From Bursaphelenchus xylophilus (Eukaryota > Nematoda > Chromadorea > Rhabditida > Aphelenchoididae): a stretch of 64,000 bases of DNA. Under the pieces are notes generated by a model, which was not told the origin of the DNA, did no database searches, and saw only the letters and a list, made by a program, of their open reading frames with translations. The DNA is taken from the NCBI GenBank assembly GCA_904066235.2, contig CAJFCV020000006.1, forward strand, positions 9,424,001-9,488,000, in the 5' to 3' direction. Below are positions 46,277 to 57,785 of this stretch, piece after piece (position 1 is the stretch's first letter; every line of letters begins with the position of its first letter). Both the position numbers and the translations under genes were made by a program.

Positions 46277-46964
46277 ATGTACAACATTTATCTCACTTGT
46301 ATATCAGCCCTATTTTGGCCAGCTCACAATAAACCGGTAGATTAGGAAGTTTTATCGAATTTTTGACGGGTTTTCTGATATTTGATCTTTATAATCCACC
46401 TAAATTAATATAAATTGATATGTGTCATTGTCGGCGGGCTTCGGGAAACCCAAAGAGAGCTTTGAAATCCCCCGTGACCTTCTTAAACCCAAAGGTTTCG
46501 TGGATTTTTTCGATTAGAGGATCGATTTTTTATTGCGTGACTTTCATTTATCGGAAAAGATCGAGGGTTAATTCGTCGAAAATTTTAATTTAAAAATTTT
46601 TGTTTTTCGAGGGGAATAGAGAGTAAATGTGTTGTAAACTGACTATACGAATTTTTGAGGTTGCGTTTTACTATAGATTGGTCAAAAAATTGAATAAAAT
46701 TTTTACATTTTTGGGAAAGCAATTTGAATGTTTTGAATGTGAATTACTTGAGGTGTAACGATTAGTTGTTCTTCACGCGCTTTGCAGGGACAAAGATGAG
46801 ATGTTCATCGGTCATTGCAAACTAGAGACTACGTAAAATAGAGAGAGAAGGCCAGAAGAAATATTTTTTTTCATTTTATTGTGAACTTCGAACGGTAATG
46901 TTTACTTTTCCGTATGAAAATTGCAGTCCAAAGTGGTGTTTTCTCTGGCCATCTCTCCTCATTT

Positions 46965-47225
46965 TCTATAATCTCTCGTCTACACGGACAGTTCATTATC
47001 TCGGCTATACTTGTAAAACGGGAGTTGAAGTTTTCAGAAATTGATTTGTGGCCCAGACATAGCATGCATGCAAGATTTGAAAAAAAATCAAAGCATCAGG
47101 AGAGACATAGCGAAACCCGTTATTTCTCTAGCCCTCTCTGCATTTCGCGCACTCTCTCACCGTCGAAGATTGAATATCTCGGCAGCACTTGCAAAGAGTC
47201 AGCTAAAAATTTCAGAGGTCCATTT
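46965..47225. repeat. dispersed CTCGGC..GCAA repeat, two tandem parts
   Basis: ATTATCTCGGCTATACTTGT (near 46996) and GAATATCTCGGCAGCACTTG (near 47170) head two related blocks of about 120 bases, each followed by an AAGTTTTCAGAAA- or AAATTTCAGAGG-type phrase. Confidence 0.45.
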
Positions 47226-48205
47226 TGGCCTAGAAATAACATGTACGAAAAACAAGCACTTTCCATTTTTATAAACCAATATTTTTAGATAGCTTTCCGA
47301 AAAAAATCAAACCCGATCGCGAATATTACTTTGCACTCGACTCGAACTTTATCAGCTGGAGGGAAAACCTTTGGAAATGACACGAGATTTGTTTGTTAAA
47401 AAGAGAACAGAGACCGTGACGTCATCCGGTGCAGGAGTGTTGTTCAAACCCTGAAAAAAGGGAGCGAAAGCACGCTGACAGTTCCGTTTTTATGTTTGAT
47501 GGTCATTTCTGGGCTGCGTGTGGGGGATACCGTACCTACGTGAACATTTGAACTGTCAGGGTATTGGAGGAAGCAGTTGATTCTAAGGTTTTGCATTGAA
47601 GAATTTTGTAATTTGGATGATTTTTGAATGTTCAAAATTAAAATTGCCAAGTTTTTGGAAAGACCATAAACATAATTTCTTCAAATTTGGCTTCCGTGCC
47701 GCATTTTGGCCATAAATCATCTACTAAAAAATTTTAGTAGCAGTCGACAATTTCAATGAGTTTTGTAGGCCAATGAATATGTAAAAATCGCGGAGAACCT
47801 CAGATTTTTTCTCCGGGATATTTTTGCAATCTTATCGCAAAAAAATTCTTTTCTGGTATCTCTGTACTCCTCATCTCCCAGAGAATTTTCACTTTTTATT
47901 GTAAAAATATAAAAAACACCAATATCCATGACATCCAAGCCCAAAATCTCAATGGTTTCTGTATAGAGAAAGCTAAAAATCTCGAATATGTCACAGCAAC
48001 TTATATTCCCTATTTGCGCCTAGTTTTATCCAAACCGGCGCTACACATTTCCTCAGTTCGTAAAGCTTGCATTTCTTATCGCCAAATGTTAAGTCAAATG
48101 TGTATGATCCAAAAATCACGTTTCAGTTGTCTGAAGTGTTCAAAATCGGTCTCTTATCTGATATTTGCACTGCGAAAACAACGACTTTTTGTTTCCTCTG
48201 GATCT

Positions 48206-48538
48206 GCACTGTGCGTTAAATTTCCTTTTTATGCACTGTGCGAATTTTACTTTACCGCTTGTTGGGGCTGTGCAAAATTTTATTTTTGTTTGTGCACCGT
48301 GCGATGCATCTTTCAAGTCTGTCGCAACTGCACTGTGCGTCAGGTTTCTCTTTGCCGCGCACCGTGCAATCATTGGTTTTTAAGAAATTCTTTTTCTTTC
48401 TGCACAGTGCAGCCGGGCATTTTATTTTATCCGCACGGTGCAATTAACTTTTCATGTTTTAGCGCACCGTGCAATATCTTTTTGTGCTTTATTATTTCCG
48501 CACAGTGCAATTGCCTTTCGATCTCCTCTGCACAGTGC
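48206..48538. repeat. phased GCACNGTGC array, eleven units
   Basis: Exact copies start at 48206, 48233, 48294, 48330, 48359, 48402, 48433, 48464, 48500 and 48530, plus one degenerate unit at 48265. Spacings are 27, 32, 29, 36, 29, 43, 31, 31, 36 and 30, averaging 32. The sequence between motifs is T-rich and not conserved. No flanking inverted repeat was found. Confidence 0.85.
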
Positions 48539-49349
48539 AATTCCCCGCAATCTCACCCCGCTACCGTAGGCGGTTTGATTGCAAAACGAAGTGGGTTCAT
48601 AGGTCGTGACGTCACCGACGTATGTGATATTCTCGGTTACCCGTTTCCCTTCCCCCGCTTCCTTCAAATATAAGGGTATTTGGTCGAAAAGGAGGTCTTT
48701 TAAGATTCGATTAAAAGAGACGATCCGCAAGCGTTTTAATGTGCTTATTGTCGCTGCGAGTGGGGGTTTCACATCATCGGGGTGTTGATGACAACTTGGG
48801 AGGAGGTTATTGGAAGTGTTTTTCGAAAATGTTTGGAATGTTACAAAAATTTCTGGGGTTTTTCGTTTTTTCGCTGGGTTACTGTGAATAGAAGGGGTTT
48901 GATGACATTTGGCATCAATTTGGCTCAAGATTCTTCGAGGCGTATGTTAGACGTAACGAAATTCAAAAGTCTTGGGTGTTCGGGGAATGCATCCAACTTC
49001 TTTCCTCATCATTTGACGAATTTGTTTCGGGTTGAACAGTTCTTGTTGAAGCTGGTGTTTCATGGAGTTAGTTATGTAGCCTGCAGCTCAAAAAATAAAC
49101 CAATTGTGTTTTAAGGCGGAACTGATCACGAGAAAAGTTTGCCAAACAAATTCAGAAGGCATAAATCGAGATTTGATCAATCCTTCCATCTCTGTAACAT
49201 AGTCAGTTCGTGTTTCGATGCTGAAAACCTCGCGTCTTGTAAGCACAGTCGAGATATCCGAAAGATCATTGCATGTGGAAGAGTATGGAAATTGACAAGA
49301 ACTGATAGAGAAAAAAGATATTTCGGTTATAAAGGTATAACAAAATCAT

Positions 49350-49447
49350 TTTTTTCTCTGACCGCACTCGTCATTTTCGATAATCTCTTGTCTGCAAAAT
49401 CCGTGGAATATCTCGGCTGCGATTGCAAACCGCAAGCTAAGTTTTTT
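49350..49447. repeat. dispersed CTCGGC..GCAA repeat
   Basis: Contains ATCTCTTGTCTGC and GGAATATCTCGGCTGCGATTG, matching the blocks at 46965-47225. Confidence 0.45.
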
Positions 49448-49829
49448 TAGCAAGCTTTGTGTGGTCTATAGGGGCGTTGATACTATAATAAATTTACAAA
49501 AAAAACTCTCGTTTCCAGAAATCCCCTATCTCTACCTACTACAATATCCAAAAGTTACTGTAACTTCCCAGTACATCCGCCCCTAAAATTAATTCGATTA
49601 CCTCCAAGACTATAAATCATTTTTCCAAATTCCTCGTGATTAGTTGATAAGCGGCGAGCAAGTTGTATGTTACACCACCGATTTGGAAAAGCTAAATTAC
49701 ACATGATAAACAGATAAATTACTGATTTGCAAAAGATTCGCGCATTTTTTACAGTTTTCCTGCTAAAATTTCGTATTTAATCTTGCAAAACATCTGATTT
49801 GTTATTATTTCAGCAAGAATTGTTAAAAC

Positions 49830-51441
49830 ATGGCCTCGGATTCGTCTAGAAAATCGCTGCAGTCCACTTGTTCGATTGATATTGATGAGATCGACGAGGA
49901 CTTGTTGAATGAAAAATGTTGTTTCGGCTATATGAATCTCTTTGTAAGTCTAGTCTCCGTTTTGGTTTTTTTGCCTGTCGAAAAAATGGTCGAGTTTTAA
50001 AATTCTACCATTGCACTGTGGAAAAAACAAAAAATTATTTTCGCACTGTGCACAAATTTTTTTCCGGTCTGGTCTTTCCGGAACGTCGCCTGACTGAAAT
50101 CGGCGACATGCACTGTGAGAAAACAAAAGTTTTCTTTGCACTGTGCAATTTCTTGCTTTTTGCACCGTGCATTAGACTTTTTTGAGCTGTCGCTCGCACC
50201 CTGACTTTTTTCGCACAGTGCAAGCGCCAAAAACCGGTCCGGCGACTTTCCGGAAAGGCTAGTACTGTGCAATACTTTTTGTATTCTGCACCGTGCAAAG
50301 AAAAAAAGAAAAAATTTTTTTTCGCACGGTGCAAACCAATTTTTTTTTCAAATCTCTGCACAGTGCAGTCAGTTTTCACCAAACCCCTCTAAATCCCAAT
50401 TTTCAGACCTGCCTAGCCATGTTGGCCGTTGTGAATCTCGTTGTGGACATTGTTGGTGCCATTCTCGCGATGGGAACGGATATTATGTTTTTGTTTGTTG
50501 TTATAGCCATCGGCTCCATGTTGTGCCTAGCGGCGATTATTACGAGTATCCGTGAGGAGAAGAAACGAATGGTTAATCTCACCAAGGTTTGGGTGGTAAG
50601 TGCGATTCGAAAAATTAATTTTAAAACTTTCCTTTTTTCTTCGCACAGTGCAAATTTCTCACACTAAAATTTTCGCACTGTGCAAAAATCCAAAAATCCC
50701 TAAAAATTACAAAAAATTTTTGTTTTTCAAATATTTCACGTTTCAGGTCTTCAAGTTCCTTATCATGGGTTTGAGTGCATTGATTTTGATCCTCGAAAAC
50801 TCGATGGAATTGGAGTTGACAGGCAGTAAGTGGTTTGGCGGCTTCTCGGGGGGAAAGATTGAGCTGGAAAAAAGCGGCGTAAATAGAAACCGATCTTTAA
50901 AGATTGTGAAGAGTCGAGACGGATAATCAATCTTCCATTTAAGTACAAGAAAACAAACAAAATACCGTATCACGGTTAAAAAAACAAAATTTTTGGACAT
51001 TACAGTAAACGATCGGATTTTTCCACTTTTTTTTATAATTTTTACAACGAATAGACTATAACTCAAGCTTTATTACACACTTTACTAAATTCTCTATATA
51101 TTACAGTGCCCTTTTCACCAAAAATTATCAACATTTTTACCTTACTTTACTTATGACCTACTACAACATAAATTTCTAAAATTCCTCTTTCTAACCAAAA
51201 ATTTTCAGTTACCATGTCGCCAATCAACGAATTATGGCCCTTAATTCTCCTGCTCCCTCTATTCGTGCTATTTCTCGGTGCCCAATATTACATTAGTTCA
51301 AGAGTTGTCAAATTGATCGCCATTCGCGATGAAATTTATATAATTCCCTCGTCTCCAGGGTCCGTTCGACTTCGGGAGTCGTTGAGAGTGGAATTGGAGC
51401 GGAGGAAATCAAAGGTCAGCGATGGTGTGGCCAAGTTTTAG
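49830..51441 (+). CDS. four-TM integral membrane protein
   Basis: Four exons: 49830-49943, 50407-50595, 50747-50825 and 51209-51441; 204 aa, in frame. The ATG lies 17 bases after TTATTTCAG, a likely trans-splice site. The cytosolic N-terminus is Ser/Asp-rich (MASDSSRKSLQSTCSIDIDE) and leads to KCCFGYMNLF. Four hydrophobic spans follow: AMLAVVNLVVDIVGAILAMG, MFLFVVIAIGSMLCLAAII, FKFLIMGLSALILIL and WPLILLLPLFVLFLGAQYYI. A basic C-terminus (RVELERRKSKVSDGVAKF) ends the protein. The topology suits a small tetraspan protein. I cannot assign a family. Introns 1 and 2 both contain GCACNGTGC motifs (seven and two exact copies). Confidence 0.75.
50043..50366. repeat. GCACNGTGC cluster in intron 1
   Basis: Exact motifs at 50043, 50138, 50162, 50213, 50288, 50324 and 50358, with near copies at 50013 and 50110. 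About 50070-50264 is a MITE copy (GTCTTTCCGGAACGTCGCC to CTTTCCGGAAAGGCTAGTA). The last three stand free, 34-36 bases apart. Intron 2 adds two copies (50643, 50675), 32 apart. Confidence 0.8.
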
Positions 51442-52324
51442 ACGAGTCATATCAAAAAAATCTCGATTTTTATCAAATCTATCTCATTTCTCGATGAAAA
51501 TCGCTAAAATACGACAATTTCTCCTCACAATTACGAGTATTTTCTACATTTCTTCCGATTTTACGGTGTGTTCTTTCATTTCACATCAATTTCGGCTTGA
51601 TATAACCCAAAATATATTGAAATCATCAAATCTTATCCTACTTTACCTTGTACTTGCCAATGTACAGTCAAATTGTTGCTCATTCCCTCCGATCTCAAAC
51701 TGTGCATCGCTGCAACTCATTTTACATTTACGCATAATGCCCTACACCTCTATTTCATTCACATATCACACAATCTTCATCAAAATATTCGGTGTTTGAC
51801 CTTATTTTACATTTTTTGATGTTTATATTCCATAAGACAACATATAATCATATTTTATTCAAATAAATATTTACAAATACTTGGAGATCGAGTTCTGAAA
51901 AACAATTGCACTGTGAGAGCTTAGAGCTGGGGAGTACAATGACATTACAGTAGGTCAGATTACGGTGAAAGAAAGGTGAGTGCGAGTGATATAAAGGTTG
52001 ACAGAGGTATAAAAAGTGGTGAGATGAAAGATAGAGAGCAAAAACTTTCTGGATATGGTTAGTATCATCTGTTTTCGTATGAAAATTAAAAAAAAAATTG
52101 CTAAAAAATAATTTTTTCCCAATAATGGAAAACAACAGTAAGAAATCCATAAAACTAAGTAGTAACTAAGTAAACTAAGTAACTAGCGTAAAATCATCAA
52201 TAAAAACAATTTTTGAAAATTTAGAAAAAATCAAGAGAAATCAATTTTCGAAAAAATACAGTAATCCGCCAAACAAGAACAATAAAAATAAGCGAAAACA
52301 CACACTAAGAGGCCGTTTTCCGCA
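51442..52324. other. convergent 3' intergenic region
   Basis: Lies between the ends of a plus-strand and a minus-strand gene. It is AT-rich with no supported gene, and contains the 3' UTRs of both. Confidence 0.6.
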
Positions 52325-55300
52325 TTACTTCTTCAAATTTTCCACTTCCTTTTTGCCAATTTTCAGCTGTGAATTCTGTCGCCGGACCGAATTAAATCTG
52401 GCTTCTCCAACAACATAGCTCATCGCAAGAAGGATGCATGGAACAATGATTAGTCCATGGATGAGTCCAATTACAGTTACCAGAGAGATGGTCGAAAAGA
52501 AAACATTGGTGGTGTAGGCGAAGGAAAAGAAGAGTGGGGAAACACATAGAATCGTCGATAATGCACTCTAAAATAGGCCAAATTACTATTTAAAACTTCT
52601 ATTTCCCGCTCAAAAAATTTTAAAAAACAAATTTCAAAAATTTAAAAAATTTTCTTTGACTGCACTGTGCAAAAATTCGACAAAAATCTGCACTGTGCAG
52701 AAATTTTTTTCCGATCGCACAGTGCAATCAAAAAAAAATTTTTTTTTCAAAAGTGACGTTTTAAAAAGTTTCTCGTTTTACCACAGTTTCCACCCTCTAA
52801 TTCATAAAAAAATCCTATTTTACTCACCTGAATCATCGGCCATGCCACCGAATCCAACGTTTTCTGAATACATTCCACCGTATTTGTGGTTCTCATTCTG
52901 TGACGTTGGAAATGGCTGGTCATGTGTGACGTGTAGTCCACTGAGAGTCCAATCGACATCAATAAAGCGGCCACTGTAACCGGATCAAGGTCGTATCCGA
53001 GCAGGGAGAGGGATCCCATTACACCCACACATATGGAGAGTATCGAGAATGATGCGAGCATGACAATTCCAAAATTTCGCATGAAAATTGCGCACACAAC
53101 GGCCATTGTGGCCCAGGTGAGGACGGTGGTTTGCCATGCGACTGTGTTCAGGCCGAGCATTTGATCAACGAACATGGCTGAAAATAAAAACATTTTTTTT
53201 TGCTTAATATTTTTAAAACTTTTTCATAATAAAAAAATCTCAGGTTTGCCATGTTTATTTTACCTCTAAACTCCTTTTTAGGACTAAAATTCACAAAAAA
53301 ATATCAAAAATTTCAATTTTTCACTAAAAAACCTCAAAAAATCGCAATAAATTACCATTTCCACTCTGTTCCCAGGTCGTCACATTCAAATCACTGTAAT
53401 TTCTGGCCAATTCTCTGCATCTTTGCACCAATTTTATTCGATCCGACCATTCCACGAGGCCCTTGAAAGCGACCGAAAACCAAAATTTGTCGATGAATCC
53501 GTCCTCCCCGATTTTCATAAATCCCTTCCAATGCTGATAAAACGGTGACGTCAAGAAATACTTCAACTTTGCAGAGCTGAGAGTCACATTTTCCTCGGAA
53601 ACTTGTTCATCTCCGCTCGAGGCCAGATCATCTTCGCTGATGTCGCTGAACACCACGTCCCAGATGTCGAAGTCTCGATGGAAATATTCGATATAATCCC
53701 GAAGCCAGAACATTGTCGAGGCTGGGCCCCAACTCTGTGGGAGGGACTCAAAGTCATGGACCATTTGTTCGATTCGAGCCCGTTGGGTGGTGTCGGATAA
53801 ATTGAATGGGGCATTCACCAGGACCGAGACGGCTTGATAGTCGTGCCAGACTGCAAAAAAAAACAATAATCCCTTATAACATTCTTTACAACATCAAAAA
53901 ATGTTTATATTTCAGCATTTCTACTCCTAATTCTACAAATTTTGACACAAGTGCCTAGTATAATATAATTTTTCCATCAAAAACCAAAAAAAAAAATTAT
54001 GAACTCTCAAAATGACAACCACAAAAAAAATTATAAAGACAGAAACATCGAAATTGTCCGTTGTCTAGCTTCTTTCTAGGACCAATCAAGTCTAATATCA
54101 AGTGCAATATAAATCACGTCAAAATTATCAAAATTTTGCCAAATAAATTACGAACGCTCCCTTTCCATGCTAAAGCCACTCTAAAAATACTACAATAACC
54201 CCTCTAACTCTTCCTCTACCATTACTTACACCTTCATCTACTCTAATATCAAGTGTAATATAAATCACCCAAAAACTTGACAAATTTACGCAAACCAAAT
54301 ATCAATCCCACCTCTGTGTTCCACAACCCTCCCAATAACGCCAACATCCTCCCTCAAACCCTTATTTATCCATCACTTTTACCCATCGTCTACTCTAATA
54401 TCAAGTGTAATATAAACTCACCAACATCATGAAGCCATTCGTTCGGGGTTTGAATTCTCGAAGATTTCGGCAGGATCTTGGCAGCATCCAGTTTTGGGCG
54501 TATTTGGCTCACTCCGTATATGCAAACCGCCCAGTACATTACACATGCCACGAGGATGAAAACGAAGAACAAAGGCTTGGCCAAAAGTCCCGTGAATCTT
54601 CTGATTAGAGACGATTCCGATGGCGGGATACGTGGGGTCTTCTCTGGGAGTGGTCCTTCATTCTCTTGGTTCCATTTTCGATTCCCGATAATCACCAAAA
54701 TCGGGCAGAACAGGACAAAATGGTACAAATAGACGATTAGGAGGGCGGCGGCGGTTCCGAAGCAGAAAAGTTGGATCTCTGAAAGCAAAATAAATATTTA
54801 CAAAACATTTTCACGACATTCTAAAGCCATTTTACTTCTATTTCACTCCTCAAAATCCGAAAAAATCAAAAAAAATTCCTTGAAAATTGCAAAAATTCAA
54901 AAAAATCTCAAAAAATTTACCTTGCGTCGGTGTGAAGCATCCAATTGCAAACGACAACACATTTGTCACCGTGGTGATTGTCATGGACGGTCCCACATCG
55001 GCCAAAACCACTCCGATTCTCTTGGCTGGGTTGATTTGTGCGTGGCGGAACCAGGAATGGATAACCAAAAACCCGTCATCAACTCCAATTCCAAAGACCA
55101 AAGTCGGCATGACCAGGAGGAAGGAGTTGACTCGGAGGCCCAGCAAGGTCATCAGGCCGTATCCACCTGAAAATGAGCGATGTTTTTGGGGAAAAATAAA
55201 ATAATGAGGGCATTTGACAACATGGCCTAAAACAAGGTGGATTTCTCAAAAAATTCCGCTCAAAATTTTGTGAAATTTACTTTTGACAACCTCAAAACTC

Positions 55301-57738
55301 TCTAAAATACCGAAATCTGGTATTTTTGACTCTCTAAAATACCAAAAATCTGTATGGGGAGCGACGATTGGAGAAACAGACGATTGTGGAAACTGAAAAG
55401 TATTATTTTTTCTTCGATGCAATTGTCGAAATTAGGATAATCGATGGCGCTGATTTCGAAAATGAAATTAATTTATTGATCGTTACTATTTTACTTCAGT
55501 AGTACTGCAAAGTAGTAATTTTTTTAATTTTTTTCACAAGTACTCGATTTAGGGGTTTTCGATGGTGCAAGTAACGATCAAAAAAATTTATGTCATTTTC
55601 GAAATCAGTACGATCGAAAACCCCTAAATCGAGTAGTTAAATTCGAAAAAAAATCTTCTTTACAGTACTACTGAAGGAAAGAAGTAACGATCAACAAATT
55701 AATATCATTTTCGAAATCAGCGACATCGATTATCCTAATTTCGACACTTACATCGAAGAAAAATAATAATTTCAGTTTCCCCAATTGTCGTTCCACGTAC
55801 AGATTTTTTGGTATTTGAGTTTTGAGGTTGTCAAAAGTAAATTTCACAAACATTTGAGCCTAAAATTTTTAGAAGTCATAAAAAAAATGTGGCCAAATGC
55901 CTCCCTCTCCAAGTGAAAAAACTTCGTTTTGAGTGGTGCGCCCTTAAAAAAAGAGAGCGGGCACGTTTTGAAATCGGAGTTTTTTTCACTTGGAGAGGGA
56001 AGCATTTTGCCACATTTTTGATACTTCCCGGATGCAAAATGGTACGTTTTTTGCCATTGGATCAGGTTCCCTACTGTACATCGAAGAAAAATAATACTTT
56101 TCAGTTTCCCCAATTGTCATTTTCCCCAACTGACGACATTCCAAATCCCCCCCCCCCCCATTCAATTTTCCAAATTTCAAAAAAAATCCCGAAATTCCCT
56201 CAAAAATCGCATACCCAAAATCGCCAACGACGGGCAAGCCAATGCCGCAAAAATCAATGGGATCTTCGACAATTCCCATCTACATTCTCCATAAGAAGGG
56301 GCCAGAATCGCGGTGGCCACAAAAAATCCGACAAAAACGAAGCCCGCCGCAAAGTACGGGGACAATCTTTTCCCGTCCTTGATCATTTCATTGTCCAAAA
56401 TTTTAACTCCAATCACTTCGACTTGTATTAAATCGTTGTGAAAGAGTTCTTCTTCGTACAAATAATTGAAGACCGACTGTTCCCAAGCGCTTAATTGGGC
56501 TTCTCTTCGCGGGTTGGAGGGATCGCCGCGGAAGATCAGCATGATCAAGCCGACGTGTTCCATGTTCGAGACTTGGACGGCGGGCTCGGTGTAATTCTTC
56601 GCCGGATCCTTGAGTCTGACGTTGTAAAAGAGCATTTGGAGAGGGATTTGGATGCCATTTACTCGGGCCTGTGGGAAGGTTAGACGATTCTCGGGATTCG
56701 GCTCGGATTTCTCTTTGATCGCGGTGATTTGATTCATAACGCCATTCTGAAAACAATTAATTTAGCCAAATTTCACTTCAACGATTTTTCAAAACTGCAC
56801 AGTGCAAAAAAATCTCAACAAATTTTCGCACAGTGCAAAAAAATAACGCTCAAATTTTCGCACAGTGCAAAAAAAATACACTCAAATTTTTGCACGATGC
56901 AAAAAAAATCTCAACAAATTTTCGCACAGTGCAAAAAAAATGTCACTCAAATATTCGCACAGTGCACAAAAAAATTGTTACTCAAAGTTTCGCACAGTGC
57001 GAAAAAATTTCACTCAAATTTTCGCACAGTGCAAAATAAAACGAATTCAAAAAACGTATTTTAACTTACATAAAACATTTCCAACGGCTTATTGACAAAA
57101 CAGTAAGGCTCGCAAATGTCCGCATATCTGTATTCTGTGTCTTCTTCGTCCAATTTGACTTTGAAATCATTGAAAAAGAACTTTTGGATCTCCACGACCT
57201 GCGCCAAATGCGATAATCTCATCAAATTTCCTTCATCCTTGGCTCGCATCAATAGTACAGTTAGAATCGGTTCGGCTGAAATTAAACTTATGTGCCAAAA
57301 ATACCACTTTTCCGACAAAAAATTAAAATTTTTGCCATGGATAATATAACAAGTCGAATATGAAATCACAAAAAAATTTTATGTGGTCATAAACTTACAC
57401 GAAGTGTTGTAAAACTCTCTGAGGACCTGTGCTTCATATCTGGAAGGTGCATTTTGTGGTGTGTAACCATCTCGGATATTATCCTTGACATGAAGCCAAA
57501 AACAGCCAATCAATGGAAGTGCCAGTGGAATGCATAACAACAATGTGAGATATGGAGAGCGGCCAACGAAGCGGCCGAACGCCCGAAACGGATCAAACTT
57601 TTTGGGGGCTTTTTGGATGGTTGAATTAGTGCTGCTGCTCAGGTCCAAAGAAACGTCGATGTACTCGGGTGTGGGGGTGAGTGAAGGTGCTTTGGTGGAG
57701 AGAGCCGAATCCGAGTCCTTGAGCAGTGGGGCTGACAT
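52325..57738 (-). CDS. Patched-related 12-TM protein (PTR family)
   Basis: Eight minus-strand exons: 57399-57738, 57070-57275, 56215-56746, 54921-55166, 54422-54778, 53356-53850, 52828-53177, 52325-52567; 922 aa, in frame. The ATG lies 30 bases after TTTGCAG (acceptor at 57769-57771). TM1 is [19 protein letters not shown], followed by a large extracellular loop. A sterol-sensing domain comprises TM2-TM6, with [10 protein letters not shown] and [18 protein letters not shown], the RND-type GxxxD signature. TM7 is [19 protein letters not shown], followed by a second ectodomain and TM8-TM12 with the repeat signature GLSVDYTSH. Both RND aspartates are present. Nematode PTR proteins are Patched relatives without Hedgehog response, used in cuticle and apical-membrane trafficking. 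Introns are loaded with repeats, and a MITE sits just upstream of the start. Confidence 0.92.
52662..52725. repeat. three GCACNGTGC motifs in PTR intron 7
   Basis: Exact motifs at 52662, 52690 and 52717, 27-28 bases apart, separated by A/T-rich sequence. No surrounding inverted repeat. Confidence 0.75.
53940..54420. repeat. 150-bp tandem repeat including the 5' splice site
   Basis: TCTAATATCAAGTGTAATAT and near copies start near 54092, 54242 and 54393, about 150 apart, with a worn fourth near 53943. The copy at 54393 runs into the used donor (minus strand GGTGAGTTTATATTACAC); in the others the donor core reads GTGATT. Confidence 0.6.
55266..55856. repeat. 590-bp foldback in PTR intron 3
   Basis: Arms of about 280 bp (55266-55545 and 55570-55856) are inverted copies: left GTGAAATTTACTTTTGACAA, right its complement. 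Inner phrases such as GAAATTAGGATAATCGATG are mirrored. No coding content. Confidence 0.8.
55860..56098. repeat. MITE, CAGTGGGGACCTGATCCA family, second copy
   Basis: The right end is the complement of CAGTAGGGAACCTGATCCAA, and TTGATACTTCCCGGATGCAA matches the copy at 35479-35748. The left terminus is lost where it abuts the foldback. Confidence 0.7.
56797..57032. repeat. phased GCACNGTGC array in PTR intron 2
   Basis: Units start at 56797, 56828, 56860, 56892 (GCACGATGC, imperfect), 56924, 56957, 56992 and 57024. Spacings are 31, 32, 32, 32, 33, 35 and 32. Each unit is embedded in TTTTCGCACAGTGCAAAAAA with a CTCAAA or CTCAACAAA block between. This is the most regular array in the window. 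Confidence 0.9.
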
Positions 57739-57785
57739 TGCGGGAGCCGTCAGCGGGCTCGGGTTAGTCTGCAAATGACATTTCT

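Larger units (their letters stand above)
46277..49829. other. long intergenic region with motif array
   Basis: No supported gene. Holds two copies of a dispersed repeat (46965-47225, 49350-49447) and the phased GCACNGTGC array at 48206-48538. The long open frame through the array exists only because the repeats lack stops and is not called. Confidence 0.6.

Noticed and set aside
48206..48538. CRISPR array
   Set aside because: The repeat is only 9 bp, the host is a spliced eukaryote, there are no cas genes and many copies are isolated in introns. The resemblance is only repeat-plus-spacer geometry.
48014..48673. 219-codon open frame through the motif array
   Set aside because: Its residues are mostly translations of the GCACNGTGC repeats (repeated CTV/LCA-type phrases) with no start, splice or promoter context; the motif simply contains no stop codons.
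55889..56431. 180-codon plus-strand frame
   Set aside because: It crosses a MITE and runs antisense to a firm PTR exon, so it is a shadow.
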